A stretch of 64,000 nucleotides of DNA from Arsenophonus sp052174455 (GCA_052174455.1 JBQMRP010000004.1:563004-627003); one strand, 5' to 3'; counted from the stretch's first letter, positions 22,483-34,780 are shown. Notes: generated by a model from the letters alone, not told the origin. Numbers and translations: made by a program.

Positions 22483-23843
22483 GAGTTATGCTCGTTTCTG
22501 GTGTATGTAGTTTCAGAGATACTTGTGTATCCTGCTGATTGATTTGATGGATGATTTCAATAATATAGTTATGATATTTCATAAAAATCTCCCCTACAAG
22601 GTAGGGGTGAAACTAAATATTACTTTTGATTCCTTATATGAACGCATCCGTAATGGTTTGCTATGGGAGGGGCTGATTAGGCACTGCTGTTAAAACTTAA
22701 CTTGAAGCTATTCTGAGATGGCATACTGAACCTGCCTTGTCGACGAGTGTCGGATGGTCATCGTTTATAACGGTTATTTTCAATAACGAACCATATAAAT
22801 TGCTATTGGCGATATTGAGATTAAAGTGCCTGAGCTGCTCAGGCAGCATAATGGAAATAAAATATCCTTACAAGCTCATTGCTTATTATGTTATCTGAAG
22901 CGTGCAAAAAGCGAAGAAGATTTGTTACCATGTTATCGGTATACCAAGGCAAGGTTATATCCACCGCTCATTTAGGAAGGCCCTGAGCAGCTTCTAAGCA
23001 AAATGCGTATTTATCTCTATTTAGTATAATCAGCAAACTGAAATAGCAATGACTTGAATAGAATTTGCAATGGTGTCAGTATGATTTAAGTGATACGCTA
23101 TATTTATTTCTTGGCTGAAAAGTATATACCGTCTGTCAAGTAAGTTGATTGTCATGGCCTGCTACTCATTATGGCGTCATTGCACATGGATATAAGTAGT
23201 TAGTTAGGGTTGAATGTGGTTATTGAGAGTTAGAAGCGAACTGAGGTAAACTTATTAATACCCTGCGATTTCGTAGTTTAACTATATCTCTTAGGTTTGT
23301 TACATGAGGTTGAATGCTATTGTTTTGTAATCCAATAGTAAAGATATTTCAGAACACACAGTATTAACGCTGTTGGGTATACAAAGCAGCTAATGTGCGC
23401 TAGCGCTTTATTTTCTAAAGGCATGCAGGACCGAAAGTTAATAATAAGTTGCGGGAGATTTGACTAGCAAAGAACAACAATGCTTCTAATAAAGTTTTTA
23501 TGTTTTATTAGAAAGATTTTCAGAGTATCTTGTAGCTATAAAAGGATGATGAAAAAATTGAGAAGAATGGCTGGAATTCCATGCTTTCCCGGTAGCGTAC
23601 TATACGTTAATAAGAACAACGAATCTAACTCCGAGAATCATTGTGATTAGAGAAAAAGAACTCTTTCAATGACATTTAAGTTGCTTCCGTTTGCTCAAAA
23701 AAGCAGTAACCGGCTCATGGAAGTTTAACTTGCTGACTCTGGTGGTAATAACATCAGATTTTAAGGATGCAGAACAGTTTCACGAAGCATCCAGAGTGGA
23801 ACGTAGAGTTTGACCAGTATATACTAGATTTATTAATAACTCT
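22483..23843 (+). mobile_element. IS256-family element, decayed, full length
   Basis: Plus-strand IS256 remnant with left terminus GAGTTATGCTCGTTTCTGG and right terminus TTATTAATAACTC, aligning throughout with 7975-9363. The transposase is broken by stops and indels. It is the last of four stacked IS remnants (21505-23843) between gltX and pta. Confidence 0.83.
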
Positions 23844-23930
23844 TAAAGTTAGTTTTAATTAAATATTAGTTAATAAAAAAAAGTGAAACAAATATGGCTT
23901 CAGATTTTTTTAGATTAGTTAAAAAATAAA

Positions 23931-26069
23931 TTATTTTTGATTTTTCGTTGCCTGAATGGCAGTAAGGGCAATGCTATAAACAATATCATCCACCAGTGCG
24001 CCACGGGATAAGTCATTAACTGGTTTACGTATCCCTTGTAGCATTGGGCCGATAGAAAGCAGATTAGCTGAGCGTTGCACTGCTTTATAAGTGGTGTTTC
24101 CAGTATTGAGATCTGGGAAAATAAACACTGTAGCTTGGCCAGCTACAGGTGAATTTGGTGCTTTAGATTTAGCTACATCGGCCATAATGGCAGCATCATA
24201 TTGCAATGGTCCGTCAATTATTAGATCTGGTCGTTTTTCTTTTACTAAACTAGTTGCTTTACGCACCTTATCTACATCATTTCCGGCACTGGAGTTACCG
24301 GTAGAATAAGAGATCATCGCCACGCGTGGCTCAATACCAAATGCTTTAGCAGAGTCAGCGGACTGAATAGCAATTTCTGATAATTGTTTAGCTGTTGGGT
24401 TTGGATTTATTGCGCAGTCACCATAAACTAATACCTGATCAGGTAACAGCATAAAAAATATAGAGGAGACGATTGAGCTACTTAGTGCAGTTTTTATTAG
24501 TTGCAATGCTGGGCGAATAGTATTGGCTGTAGTATGAACGGCGCCAGAAACTAAACCATCAACTTCATTTTTTTCCAACATCATTGTGCCTAATACTACA
24601 TTATCTTCTAACTGTTTATGCGCGACAATTTTAGTCATGCCTTTATTTTTGCGTAGTTCAATTAAACGTTCAACGTAATTCATCTGTATTGATTTAGGTG
24701 GCACAATTTCAATGCCTACTCCTAATTCAACCCCCTGCGCTGCAGCAACTTTCCTAATTTCATCAGGCTCACCCAGTAAAATACAAGTGCTAATGCTTCT
24801 TTCCGCACAAATAGCTGCCGCTTTTATTGTACGTGGTTCATTACCTTCTGGTAGTACGATACGTTTGTTAGCTTTACGCGCAAGCTCTATTAATTTATAA
24901 CGGAAAGCTGACGGTGATAGCCGTTTTGGGCGTTCTGAATCAAAATTTAGTGAACTGATCCACTTTTGATCGATATGTAAAGCAACATAGTTTTGGATTT
25001 TTTCAATTCGCTCATGATCATCTGCATATACTTCTAAGCTGAAACTTTGTAAACTTAATGAAGTTTGGCAAGTATTGGCATCTACCATTAGAACAGGTAA
25101 ACCTGTTTTGAAAGCATGGTGACAGAGATTGTATATCTGTTTAGCAATCGGGTAACCGCCAGTTAAAAGTAACGCGCCAATTTCAATGCCATTCATAGTG
25201 GCTAAACAGATAGATACAATAATATCAGAGCGATCAGAAGAGGTCACCAGTAATGTGCCAGGACGAAACATCTCAACTATATTTGCTACACTGCTAGAAC
25301 AGAAAATAACCGATTTTATACGTCGAGTTTGTAGTGCACCTTCATTGATGATGGTGGCATTTAGATGGTTTGCAATGTCAATACCACGAGTGGCTATCAG
25401 ATCAAAATTCCACGGAATACAACCCAATATTGGAAGCGAACTATTGTTAACTAATATTTTTTTATCAATTTTTGCGATTGTGGCTTTTGTTAATTCATCA
25501 AACATTTCAAATAAATTGGAACAAGTGCGGCCGTGTTTATTAACTGGTGCATTGAGTTTATTAATAATTACCCCAATAATATTTTTATTTTGTCCACCAC
25601 CAAACTCTCTGCGGGCTAATTCAATGCGTTCTTTTAACTGTTCTGGTGTGTTATTAGCTAGCACGGTGACAAAAATAACGTCAGCATCCAAAGTTTTGGC
25701 AATATCATAATTTAACGATTGAGCAAAAGAGTGGTTACAGGTAGTCGCTAAACCTTCGATTAGAATAACTTTAGCTGGTTGCGTATTGTTATAATAATGG
25801 GCAATAATTTCTTCCATTAAGATATCTTTTTGATTATTAGCCAACATAGATTTAACATAACTCATTTTTAATGGTTCAGCGACCCGAATATTAGAATGTG
25901 AGCGTAATACTTCAATTATTTGATCTTTATTACCAAAAGAAGATTGAGAGATAGGTTTAAAAATCGTTAGACTAATTCCTTTTTGCTTCATTAAACGAGC
26001 AATCCCTAAACTAACGCTAGTTAAGCCAATGCTAATGTTAGTCGGTATTAACATTATTGTACGGGACAC
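23931..26069 (-). CDS. pta: Phosphate acetyltransferase
   Basis: Converts acetyl-CoA and phosphate to acetyl phosphate and CoA, the first step of the Pta-AckA route to acetate and ATP. The protein has 712 residues from the start chosen here (E. coli 714) and is complete: an N-terminal BioD-like P-loop domain (VSRTIMLIPTNISIGLTSVS), a central DRTGG domain, and a C-terminal catalytic PTA domain from about residue 385 with SYSTGNSSAGND and DGPLQYDAA. An upstream ATG (26111) is in frame, but the GTG at 26069 is preceded by AGAGGT 6 nt away, aligns with the E. coli start (also GTG), and avoids a 14-residue extension, so I prefer it. It lies 75 nt downstream of ackA on the same strand, as in E. coli. 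No clear terminator follows; an IS256 remnant ends 87 bases beyond the stop. Confidence 0.96.
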   Translation of the reverse strand: MSRTIMLIPTNISIGLTSVSLGIARLMKQKGISLTIFKPISQSSFGNKDQIIEVLRSHSNIRVAEPLKMSYVKSMLANNQKDILMEEIIAHYYNNTQPAKVILIEGLATTCNHSFAQSLNYDIAKTLDADVIFVTVLANNTPEQLKERIELARREFGGGQNKNIIGVIINKLNAPVNKHGRTCSNLFEMFDELTKATIAKIDKKILVNNSSLPILGCIPWNFDLIATRGIDIANHLNATIINEGALQTRRIKSVIFCSSSVANIVEMFRPGTLLVTSSDRSDIIVSICLATMNGIEIGALLLTGGYPIAKQIYNLCHHAFKTGLPVLMVDANTCQTSLSLQSFSLEVYADDHERIEKIQNYVALHIDQKWISSLNFDSERPKRLSPSAFRYKLIELARKANKRIVLPEGNEPRTIKAAAICAERSISTCILLGEPDEIRKVAAAQGVELGVGIEIVPPKSIQMNYVERLIELRKNKGMTKIVAHKQLEDNVVLGTMMLEKNEVDGLVSGAVHTTANTIRPALQLIKTALSSSIVSSIFFMLLPDQVLVYGDCAINPNPTAKQLSEIAIQSADSAKAFGIEPRVAMISYSTGNSSAGNDVDKVRKATSLVKEKRPDLIIDGPLQYDAAIMADVAKSKAPNSPVAGQATVFIFPDLNTGNTTYKAVQRSANLLSIGPMLQGIRKPVNDLSRGALVDDIVYSIALTAIQATKNQK

Positions 26070-26144
26070 AGGGTACCTCTTTAGCAATTGTAAAATATTC
26101 AACGTCAGCATTGATAATAGAGAAACTGGCAGTTTCTAATCTAT

Positions 26145-27347
26145 TTATGCCGTTAGGCGGCTTGCGTCCTGAGCAATAATTAACTCTTCATTGGTTGGAA
26201 TAACCAATGCAGGAATACTCTCGTCCGTTGTAATCTTGCCTGATTTTCCAAAACGAGCAGCTAGGTTGCGTTCGTGATCATATTTAATACCAATTAAAGA
26301 TAATTTTTTTAGAGTTAATTCACGTACCAGAGCTGAATTTTCGCCAATGCCACCAGTAAAAATAATAGCATCTAGTCGTCCTTCCATTAATACACAATAA
26401 GCTGCAATATATTTAGCTAAACGATGACAATAGACATCCATCGCCCGCTTTGCATCTGCTTTAGTATTATAATACTCTTCAATATAACGACAATCGTTGG
26501 TGACTTCAGTTAATCCAAGTATACCAGATTCTTTGGTTAATAATGTATTGATCTTATCAACACTCATACCCAATGCGTCATGAAGGTGGAACACAATAGC
26601 CGGATCGATATCACCACTCCTGGTTCCCATCACCAAGCCCTCTAGCGGTGTGAAGCCCATCGAGGTATCAACAGATTGCCCATTAACTATAGCGGTAACC
26701 GATCCGCCATTGCCCAAATGACTGGTGATTACATTCAATTCATTAATTGATTTATTTAGTTCTTTAGCTGCTTGCTGAGAAACATAATAATGGCTGGTAC
26801 CGTGTGCGCCATAGCGACGGATGCCATGATCTTGGTAAAGATTATAAGGTAGAGCATATAAATAAGCTTCAATTGGCATAGTCTGATGAAAGGCGGTATC
26901 AAATACAGCAACATGTTTGTTATTTAAATGTGGGAATGCTTTTTTAGCTTCTTCAAATCCAATAATGCCAGCAGGATTATGTAATGGAGCAAATGGAATA
27001 GATGCTTTGATACCTTCAACAACTTCATCATTAATAACAACTGATTTAGTAAATTTTTCACCGCCATGAACAATACGATGACCAATAGCAGAAATTGCTT
27101 GAGATAATTCTGGTTTTTGGATGAGAATTTGATTAACAATGAAAACCATCGCTTCATTGTGGGCAGCGCCTGTACCTAAAGCAGCTTTGTTTTTAGTGCC
27201 ATCTATTTTCCATTTAATGCGGGCTTCTGGTAGATAAAAATATTCTGCTAAACCAGATAGTTGTTCTTCATTGTTAACCAGATCAATGATAGTAAATTTA
27301 AGAGAAGAGCTACCGCAATTGAGGACAAGTACCAGCTTACTTAACAT
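26145..27347 (-). CDS. ackA: Acetate kinase
   Basis: Transfers phosphate from acetyl phosphate to ADP, making ATP and acetate in the cytoplasm. The protein has 400 residues, as in E. coli, with the ASKHA fold motifs: LVLNCGSSSLKF (residues 5-16), HRIVHGGEKF near 91, RYGAHGTSHYYV near 179, SHLGNGGSVTAI near 211 and TGGIGENSALVRE near 331. ATG 27347 has AGGT 8 nt upstream. It is the first gene of the ackA-pta operon. A small 6-bp palindrome (TCCCAT AAA ATGGGA, 27425-27439) upstream could be a regulatory or RNA element but is too short to judge. The pair gives substrate-level ATP and complements the F1Fo ATP synthase encoded elsewhere in the window. Confidence 0.97.
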   Translation of the reverse strand: MLSKLVLVLNCGSSSLKFTIIDLVNNEEQLSGLAEYFYLPEARIKWKIDGTKNKAALGTGAAHNEAMVFIVNQILIQKPELSQAISAIGHRIVHGGEKFTKSVVINDEVVEGIKASIPFAPLHNPAGIIGFEEAKKAFPHLNNKHVAVFDTAFHQTMPIEAYLYALPYNLYQDHGIRRYGAHGTSHYYVSQQAAKELNKSINELNVITSHLGNGGSVTAIVNGQSVDTSMGFTPLEGLVMGTRSGDIDPAIVFHLHDALGMSVDKINTLLTKESGILGLTEVTNDCRYIEEYYNTKADAKRAMDVYCHRLAKYIAAYCVLMEGRLDAIIFTGGIGENSALVRELTLKKLSLIGIKYDHERNLAARFGKSGKITTDESIPALVIPTNEELIIAQDASRLTA

Positions 27348-27752
27348 AAAATTACCTACTATATCGTTATTATGGAGTCTTCTTTTTTGGATTAATCAGG
27401 AAGACTAGAGTTAATAAATATCAATCCCATAAAATGGGAGTAAACTAACCTAGTTTAATCTCAGAGATTACATTGAATGATTAATATTATAATTAGGGAA
27501 TACTATGGTATTTTAATAGTTTTTAACTAAATAACTATGTTTGCAGTTGATATTAAATATCCAATATAATATTGATATTATGGATTAAAATATATTAATA
27601 GACTAAATATAAACTTTATATGCTATAAGTATTTTGTAAATTATAGAAGTTATAGTCTATAAAACAACTAATGTTGCCTTATAAATTCTACTAAAAAGAT
27701 TTTGTACTTTATACATTTTTTTTTAAATTTTTACGAGAAATAAATTGAAGTT
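27348..27752. other. ackA upstream region
   Basis: AT-rich intergenic DNA between divergent ackA and the remains of yfbV. It must contain the ackA promoter; I see the 27425-27439 palindrome but no clear -35/-10 pair that I would commit to. Confidence 0.4.
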
Positions 27753-28180
27753 ATGCGAAATATTAATAAATAGGATACAAAAACGACTACTTTGTTTCTT
27801 ATAAAAATTGAAACTAGGCATCAGTTTTCCTTCCAAGATACTTCTCCACTATAAAAATATTTAATTCCTATTTTTTTTGAACATCGTATGAGATTATGTA
27901 CCAACTGATTTTTGATTCGTTATATGCTTATTGTTTCTGTTTTTTACTCTTATCTGTCAGAATTTGTATTAGATGGTCAGCTAGTAGCGGCTTTGTAGCT
28001 ACAGCGTTTTTATTTGTAGCTTAACTTTTTTTAGGGATTGAGGTGTTAGGAAAGTGTTCAGTTACGACACTACCCCATGAGCATTACTGAATTGGTTTTA
28101 TGAAAACGTAAAAATTTAATCAACTAAGAATTAGCATGAACACTATTATTAAAAGAATATCGCCTTATTAGTCATTAGGA
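27753..28180 (+). pseudogene. yfbV: yfbV pseudogene (UPF0208 membrane protein)
   Basis: The plus-strand translation across frames tracks E. coli YfbV (151 aa): a block like YLIPIFFEHR (family RLAPVFVENR), then RYMLIVSVF and LDGQLVAAL (family GGQLGPAVA), then KCSVTTLPHEHYNWFYEN-like sequence (family RSVTPLPPAILNWFYE). Several stops and frameshifts. The identification rests on these blocks in the right order and on its place between ackA and yfbU, as in E. coli. Confidence 0.72.
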
Positions 28181-28406
28181 GTAAATAATTAGATCGCTCT
28201 TTTATTGATGGTACATAACATAATTTAGTGGTTAGTTAATTAACTTGTTAGTAGTAACCATGGGTTGGCAATTAAAAAATAGATTTTTAATTGTTAAAAA
28301 TGGAAAAGTCTTTTTAGATCAATAAAAGATAAATTATCCCTATAAAATAGCAGAAAAAGGGAGGTAAAATTATTATTTATCAAATTCTAATTATAAGAGA
28401 GTTGGA

Positions 28407-28907
28407 ATGGAAATGACCAATGCAAAAACTTAATTTTTGTCTAACCAGTATCAAATACTAGTTATATTTGATCTAGCTAATGCTAAATATTACCAGTACT
28501 GCCCAATTGTCATTAGCTGGTTTTGTCTTTTAAATAAAATAGTTAATACCGGATTTTTTTTGAGTTATAAGAAGAAATTGTCAGACCATAATTGATATTA
28601 TGAATGTATATCATTTCTTATTAAGTATTCAGAAGAAAAATTTCCCAATTTATTATTAAGATTATGAACAGAGGAGTTATCTTTTTAGGCTTTAATATTA
28701 TTACCGAAGCATCATTAATCTTAATTATCTTCGTTTTTTGATTCATTGTGAACTGGCTATCATCATTTTGTTAGTGGTAGCGATGATTTTAATGCTCAGT
28801 TACTCATATGAGATAAGTATCTAAGAATGTTAAAAGTTTTTTAGATATCTGATTCACATCAGTATTATCTTTATGTAGTATAAATTAATCAAATTATTAA
28901 TACTTAA
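28407..28907 (+). pseudogene. yfbU: yfbU pseudogene
   Basis: Starts MEMTNAKT then a stop, then FLSNQYQILVIFDLANA, matching E. coli YfbU MEMTNAQRLILSNQYKMM. Later blocks are ETCQTIIDIMNVYH (family ETCRTIIDIMEMYH), IFLGFNIITEA (family TFLGFDAATEA), DFNAQLLI and KYLRMLKVF (family GFNAQTPMWEKYQRMLNVW), and it ends INQIINT-stop (family INQIINA). The length is 501 nt against 495 in E. coli, with internal stops and small indels. YfbU has no firmly established biochemical role. Confidence 0.9.
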
Positions 28908-28925
28908 TTTATTTAAGGAGTATTA

Positions 28926-29610
28926 ATGGTATTAAAATATAAGGAGATTTTATTTTATTTGAACGCATGCAGGTTAATTTATTACATAATATTGAGAATC
29001 GTTGTAAGAATTTAGTCATTTAACTTGGTATATCAAAAATAGATATATACCGTATTTTACGGTAAACTGGCAAAAAGTTTTTTGTCATTTTATAAAATAA
29101 TATAAAAGTTAAAATTGATGAAATTTTTATTAGCTAAAAAAAGCTAAAAGCAGGTAATAAGATAGGTCTATAATTGCGCTAACTAGCGCAATTTATGTAC
29201 TTGAATAACTAATGCGCTTGTTATTTTATGGGAAAGTGACTTCTGATGTAGTGCAGATTGCTTTTAATTGTAGTAAAGTTGCAGGTTTATAGAAAATCAG
29301 ACACTGTATCCAGATTGAACGAATTAAAAATGTAAATTGCAGCTAGATATTTTTACTTGGTGTACAAACTACTAAATTTATTACCTGAAGGGCTGTATTG
29401 CAGTTGAAAATGCACAGGTTTTTAGATGTTTATTTCCAGGTAATCGCTATTCATTCGTCAGTATGAATGAGATAGCAAGAAGAAATTTTACTAATTATAA
29501 AATCATTACTGAATCAAACAATTTAAATTTAAATGATTAAGGTATTGTTATTTATGATGATTTAGAAACAAAAATATGTTAAATTCCTATATTAGTTCGA
29601 CGAATTTGCT
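28926..29610 (+). pseudogene. yfbT: yfbT (hxpA) pseudogene, HAD-type sugar phosphatase
   Basis: The remnant follows E. coli YfbT in order. A stretch like IENRCKNL...LGISKIDIYRIL corresponds to VERAWSNWARRHGLAPEEVL. ALTSAIYVLE matches ALPGAIALLSHL. VTSDVVQIAFNCSKVAGL matches VTSGSMPVARARHKIAGL. LKGCIAVENAQVF matches PQECVVVEDAPAGV. Many stops; the DxD nucleophile region at the N-terminus is lost. It sits between the yfbU and yfbS remnants as in E. coli. Confidence 0.72.
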
Positions 29611-29802
29611 TTATTTACATAGATTATATCTATGAATGGACTTAATTTGAGGTTATTTAGAATACCAAAACGCTACTATGATATTAATTTTACTGCTGAT
29701 AATACTCACTATTTTATGATTAAAAAAAATCTGTATTGATATTGTTGTATTATTAGTAATTATAGCTTTAGTGTTAACTGGAAACTAGGATGCTACGCAG
29801 TT

Positions 29803-32800
29803 TCTAAGAAGTTCATGAGCTGAGTACTGTTTTATATTTTACGGTATGTAAAATCCTTCAGTAATTAAGCTAAATAACTCGAAATAAATCTCCATGAAAA
29901 CGTAAAACCAGAAAATTAGGATTATTTACTTATAACTTATCGTGTTATATATCTTCCGTTTATCCAAAACAGTTTATGATCTTATTTTGACCGAAATAAT
30001 TATGTTAAGACTATTAAGTTTTTTATGACCCCACCTTCAAAAAAAAGGTTATACAGAAATACGTTTAATTTGCCCCATATTATTTTTTAACACGCAAATT
30101 ACCACAAATAATAATGATTATCTGTTTTTTTAGTAAATACTATCAGGCTAAGCTAATGGTGCTGGATATGACTGCACTGAGTACGTACCTGAAAATGTGC
30201 TTGAGATAAATTCATCACCTATATGGAACTAGGTGATTATCTCCTGTTTCCTTTTCTTCATAGAAGAAACACATGGATAACTGAGTTTAATAAACTTGAC
30301 GAATGCGAACAGAATGAGTATTAGTGATTTACTAGCGAAACACTTAATAGGATAATATACTTTATATATTCTATTCTGCTGAACTATTTTTACCATTGAT
30401 GACGGGCCAGTTCAATTTTTTGAAAACACGGTAAAAGTGTTAGTTCTTAGATTTATTTATCACTGTTGATCGAATGCTTACCTGCGGAATTTGTGCCATC
30501 AATCATTAGTAAATCTGTTATCTAGTGTTCAGATTCCGCTTCATTTTGATCCTTTATAAAATTCTTCCCCATTCTTAAATTACATGGATATTTACTAGCA
30601 GGTATCCAAGTAGGCTAATCTTTTTAGCGTAAGTTACAGATTTTTTGAGTAGACTGTAGTAGTAGCTCACAGGTACTATTGAAATGGTTAATTTCCTTGA
30701 ACAACAGTGCTTAGAAGATAAATTTCATAGTTTTACTATCGCAAAAAGGCAATTTAATCAGATTCATTGTTCTTATTGGCACTTATTGAACTGATAGGAT
30801 GACATAGAATGCCAGCAGATCTTTTCGATTTTTTTCATCATTCTTTTATCACCGTAAGATATACTAAAACCTTGGCAACAAAATATCAAGGGTTTTATTA
30901 GCGGCATTATGGCTCTCTGCTAACTATATCTCCTCCCGCAATTCACTCTTAACTTTCGGTTAGATATCTTTGAAGAGTAAAGGTGCTATATTAGTTATTT
31001 TATGCACCCACCAAGATTGATGCCGTGCGCCCGGGAATAATTTTTGCCATTGCGCTTCAAAACTAATGATACCTATTCCGTAGCAATACTGAAAATACGA
31101 TTAAGTTATACATTCCTAAACAATTAAGAAGTTCGGCCAAGATTGCTTCTGACTCTCGATAATCATCTTCAACCCCAACTAACTACTTACATCTATGTAG
31201 AATCGCCAATAATGAGCAGAAAGCAAAAGCGATCAGCTTCCTAACAAGACGATTATGACATTAGCCAAAAAAATAAACGTAGCATATACCCCCTTAAATC
31301 ATGCAAGCGTTATTACCTATGCTATTCAAGTATTAGTGTTTTAGATTACTTATGGGGTGTCTTGGGAAGACTATATTCTTTTCATCGATAAATGCTCCAG
31401 GGATTCCTAAAATCACGATTGGATAATGTCTTATATAGGTCATAGTAGTAATTTCTCTACTTTTGCAACTTCAGATAAGGCAGCAAGGAGTTGTTGAATG
31501 ATATTTTGTCGCCACTGCGATCCCACTTAATCTTAGGAACTTTAATCTAAACATCGCCAATATTCGTCTTTGTATGTTTGCGCTGACAAATAACTGTTAT
31601 GATCGACGACATGCACCCAAATTCTGATAAGTGTAGTATTCAAGACGTTATCCGCAGCATGCCTATAGCTTATCCTCAACATCAGTGCCTATCAGCTGCC
31701 TATGAGACAATTACGAATCAATTCATGAAAGGAATCAGAGATAATATCTGGTTTTTGCGAATGTATTACTATGGAAGATATTTCATGGCATATCATCTCT
31801 TTGTTGTTGAAATCATTTACAAAATCAATCAGCAGGATTATGCCGCATCTCCGAAATTTCATACACCAGAAATAAGTATAACTCTCTTTTATTGGTCTGC
31901 AGTGCTACTCCTATGCCTCTTCTGAATGTTCCCATAACTATTTTGCTAAATCTGTAAGTAAAAAGTTTGCAGTTCATGCGACGTCAAGGCTATACCTAGC
32001 ACTGTTAGTATAATAGGTTCGTATTTTATACGATTACAATTCGCAATATATTACTTTCACTATCTCTCATCTTATTTAGCTTGTTTTCAAAAATAATTAG
32101 CCGCTACCGCACTATGTTGCAGTTGGGTACGTAAACAAGGTATAAAATTGGTATCTTCTTTGCCTTGTACATTTGTGCTTGATAACTTAATCAACATCTG
32201 TATTTCATGTCTCCGTTACCAGTATCGGTCTGGATATTAAATATGCTGTATAGAATCATATGTTCTTAAAAAACGGTCAAAAAAATCTGGTGAAGTTCTG
32301 TTATCCAGCTTCTGTGTAACAACTATGACTTAATAAATTTCAGTGTCTTCCTATTTTTGGTCATGTCTACGCTATGAAAATGACGGAGTTATTTGAAGGC
32401 ACAGTACTGATGTTATTGAAAGGTTACACACACTTCATTAAAAAGACGAAAGTGGTGGCATAGCATGAAATGCCTATGGCACTATCTTAAATACCACGGT
32501 ATCTACGTTAAAACTATGGCATTATCGAGAGGGGAGGGGGGAGTGGTTATGTCATGATTATGAATCATACTTAATAACACCGACGTTAGTCTATAAAATA
32601 GAAAGAGATTGTCGGGCTTTATATTAGTCATATTCTGGTGAGGTATTTTAAAATGATTAGTTATTATGATTTTTGTCTAATCATAAATTATTGTCCACTG
32701 TTACCGAAGGTGTATAAGACTATGAAGATTAGGGCTTGCAAAAAACCAGAAAAACAGGAATTAGCTCGTTTTAATAAAAGGATTTCTGAGCACAGATCCG

Positions 32801-33083
32801 TATAAATGCATTTTATATGTGGTAACATGCTATTTTTATGGACAATCAGTTTGACAAATAGATAATAGGATTCTTTTAGAAAGAATGCATAAAATGGAAA
32901 ATGATGGTTATTAAAATCAAATCCTATGGTTAATATCTCCAAAATTAGAGTATTAAATCAAAGAATAGATACTTCGATGAAATATTCACTTATAATAGAC
33001 TCAAGTAAACTAATTATATTTGCTTTTAGCAAAATGGGTCACTTATTGTCTTTAGTTAAATAGCGATTCGATTTCCTAACTAT
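29803..33083 (+). mobile_element. IS91-family element inside yfbS, split by an IS256
   Basis: Plus-strand IS91 remnant in two blocks (29803-30501 and 31886-33083) that rejoin when the IS256 between them is removed. It aligns with 4005-5940 and 59041-60960. The CSSC-type region follows near 31960-31990, degraded. The right end, ...CTAACTAT, is followed by GAAC (33084-33087), the tetranucleotide IS91 elements are known to abut. The flanking DNA on both sides is yfbS, so the gene was the target. Confidence 0.82.
30502..31885 (-). mobile_element. IS256-family element nested in IS91
   Basis: Minus-strand IS256 remnant inserted in the IS91 at 29803-33083. The left end, CATTAGTAAATCTGTTATC, and the right end, the complement of GAGTTATACTTATTTCTGG, match other copies. 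Degraded direct repeats may flank it but are not convincing. The 108-codon open frame on the opposite strand at 31599-31925 is incidental. Confidence 0.82.
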
Positions 33084-33847
33084 GAACACTAATGCTTAAA
33101 CAAATAATAATCAGTTTTAATGATACAAATTTTCTGCTAATTTTAGCATTTTTGTTTTTTAATAACAGGTTTAGTCCGGACGGTATTGTCTATTAAGTTG
33201 CTGATTGGTTAGTCGGTATAACTGATAATAATGAAAATAAGATGCTAATTCTTTAATAATTACAGTTATTAAAAGTTAGGCACTTCTATGAGTACAACTA
33301 GTATTGTTATCATCTTTATTCCGATCATTCTTTTAATGTTTCTAAATAAATAAAATTTCTTTAGAAGGTTTAATGATGCCATTAGTATTTACTGGTATAT
33401 ATCAGTAATATTATGACGTTAATAGAGCGATACTGACAAACATGATAGTTAATAGTGAGCTGATCAATGAGGGTTATGTGGGATTTAAATTTTTTACTAT
33501 TACGCTAATTTGAACCCCAGTTCTGTTGCTGGCAATTATTTATATGTGACTGGTTCATAGGAGATTAGATAATCGAGAAATTACGCTTGATACTGATTCT
33601 CATCGGCAAACATTCATGATTTTATTAGTAATTATAAGCTAACAGCTCGTGCCTGTTGTTTTATCTTCTGTTCCAGAGTTCTTTATCAATAAGCTACTCT
33701 CTCGATGAATTACATTTACGCACACACCTTATGTTATAATGTTAATATATATTATCAAAGGTTATTACTTTGCTTACAGGGCAATTTTTAGTCACATCTA
33801 TCTGTATTTAAATAATCCTAGTTTTACACAATCTTTTTAAGGTCAAA

Positions 33848-34780
33848 TAATTAGGTAAATAAAATGATTCCATACCATGGAATTTACTCAGCCATCTTTT
33901 TAATCAGTTGATATAACTATTCACATTTTAAATATGGAATTCCTTACCAATAACTTTCTTGTTACCCTTACCTTATTAGGTAAGGGTAACTAATTTCATG
34001 CTTATTGTTAAAGGTTTCATACAATTTTGCTCCATCCGAGCAAAGTATAAACTCTTATCAATGATCGGCTCAAGAAAACGTCTAAAATACTCTGAATTAA
34101 ATTCTTCAAGAATCTCATCGCTTACATATAACCCTCTAATCTTGGTCGATTAAGACTGTAATTTCTTATTTTTTATTTCTTCTCTCCCGAGTCTCTAGTT
34201 TACCTATATAAAATGCAATGCTTCTATTTAAAGTTTCAGGGAAAACATTTCGTCGACTTTAATAAGTCTCTTTCTGCATTTATATTGGCTGTCTCTGCTG
34301 AAGTAAGAAAGCAATAACACAATATGAACGCTGTTTTCAAATCAATATCTGTTTATTTCGCTGACTCTCATAAATCATTGTATTTAACATACATCACAGA
34401 TAACTAAAGCATTTATCTTTGTGATGTAATTTCGCTAGTAGACTTCCAGTAAGATTGTTAAATGTTTTTTTTAATTAGGGATTTAATAAGGATATTATTC
34501 TATAGCTCTAATGAATGTCTCTAGCAGGTAACATATTTACTGTAATAATATGGGAAAGATTAAAGTAGAATGAGTTTTTTCAACACATGAATTAATATTA
34601 CCAGACAGATTATAGTCGAGCAAACTAATGAAATGTAGATTTATGTTGACATGGAGTAAGGAAAGAATATATATAATCTATATGATTTTTATTTTTTTAT
34701 GGCTCTCTCTAGCAAAATTCTTCTTAAAGAATAAGAGATTTTTCTAACAACCTTTATCAACTTAGAAAAGGTTGTTAGTA
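33848..34780 (-). mobile_element. IS1595-family element inside yfbS remnant
   Basis: Minus-strand IS1595 transposase remnant. The reverse complement near 34020-34120 reads EEFNSEYFRRFLEPIIDKS, and the family C-terminal block (FH..N.Y..RLK.W..RFHG) is recognisable near 33850-33900. A perfect 13-bp hairpin, GTTACCCTTACCT/AGGTAAGGGTAAC, lies inside it (33961-33990). yfbS sequence continues on both sides. Confidence 0.78.

Noticed and set aside
25186..25710. A 174-codon open frame on the plus strand
   Set aside because: It lies wholly inside pta on the opposite strand, has no SD and no family features; it is a codon-usage shadow of pta.
31599..31925. A 108-codon open frame on the plus strand
   Set aside because: It lies antisense within the decayed IS256 at 30502-31885; other IS256 copies do not keep it open.
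33961..33990. A perfect 13-bp hairpin as a terminator or regulatory RNA
   Set aside because: It lies in the transposase region of an IS1595 remnant; related, imperfect palindromes occur at the same place in the other copies (for example near 38390), so it is a property of the element.
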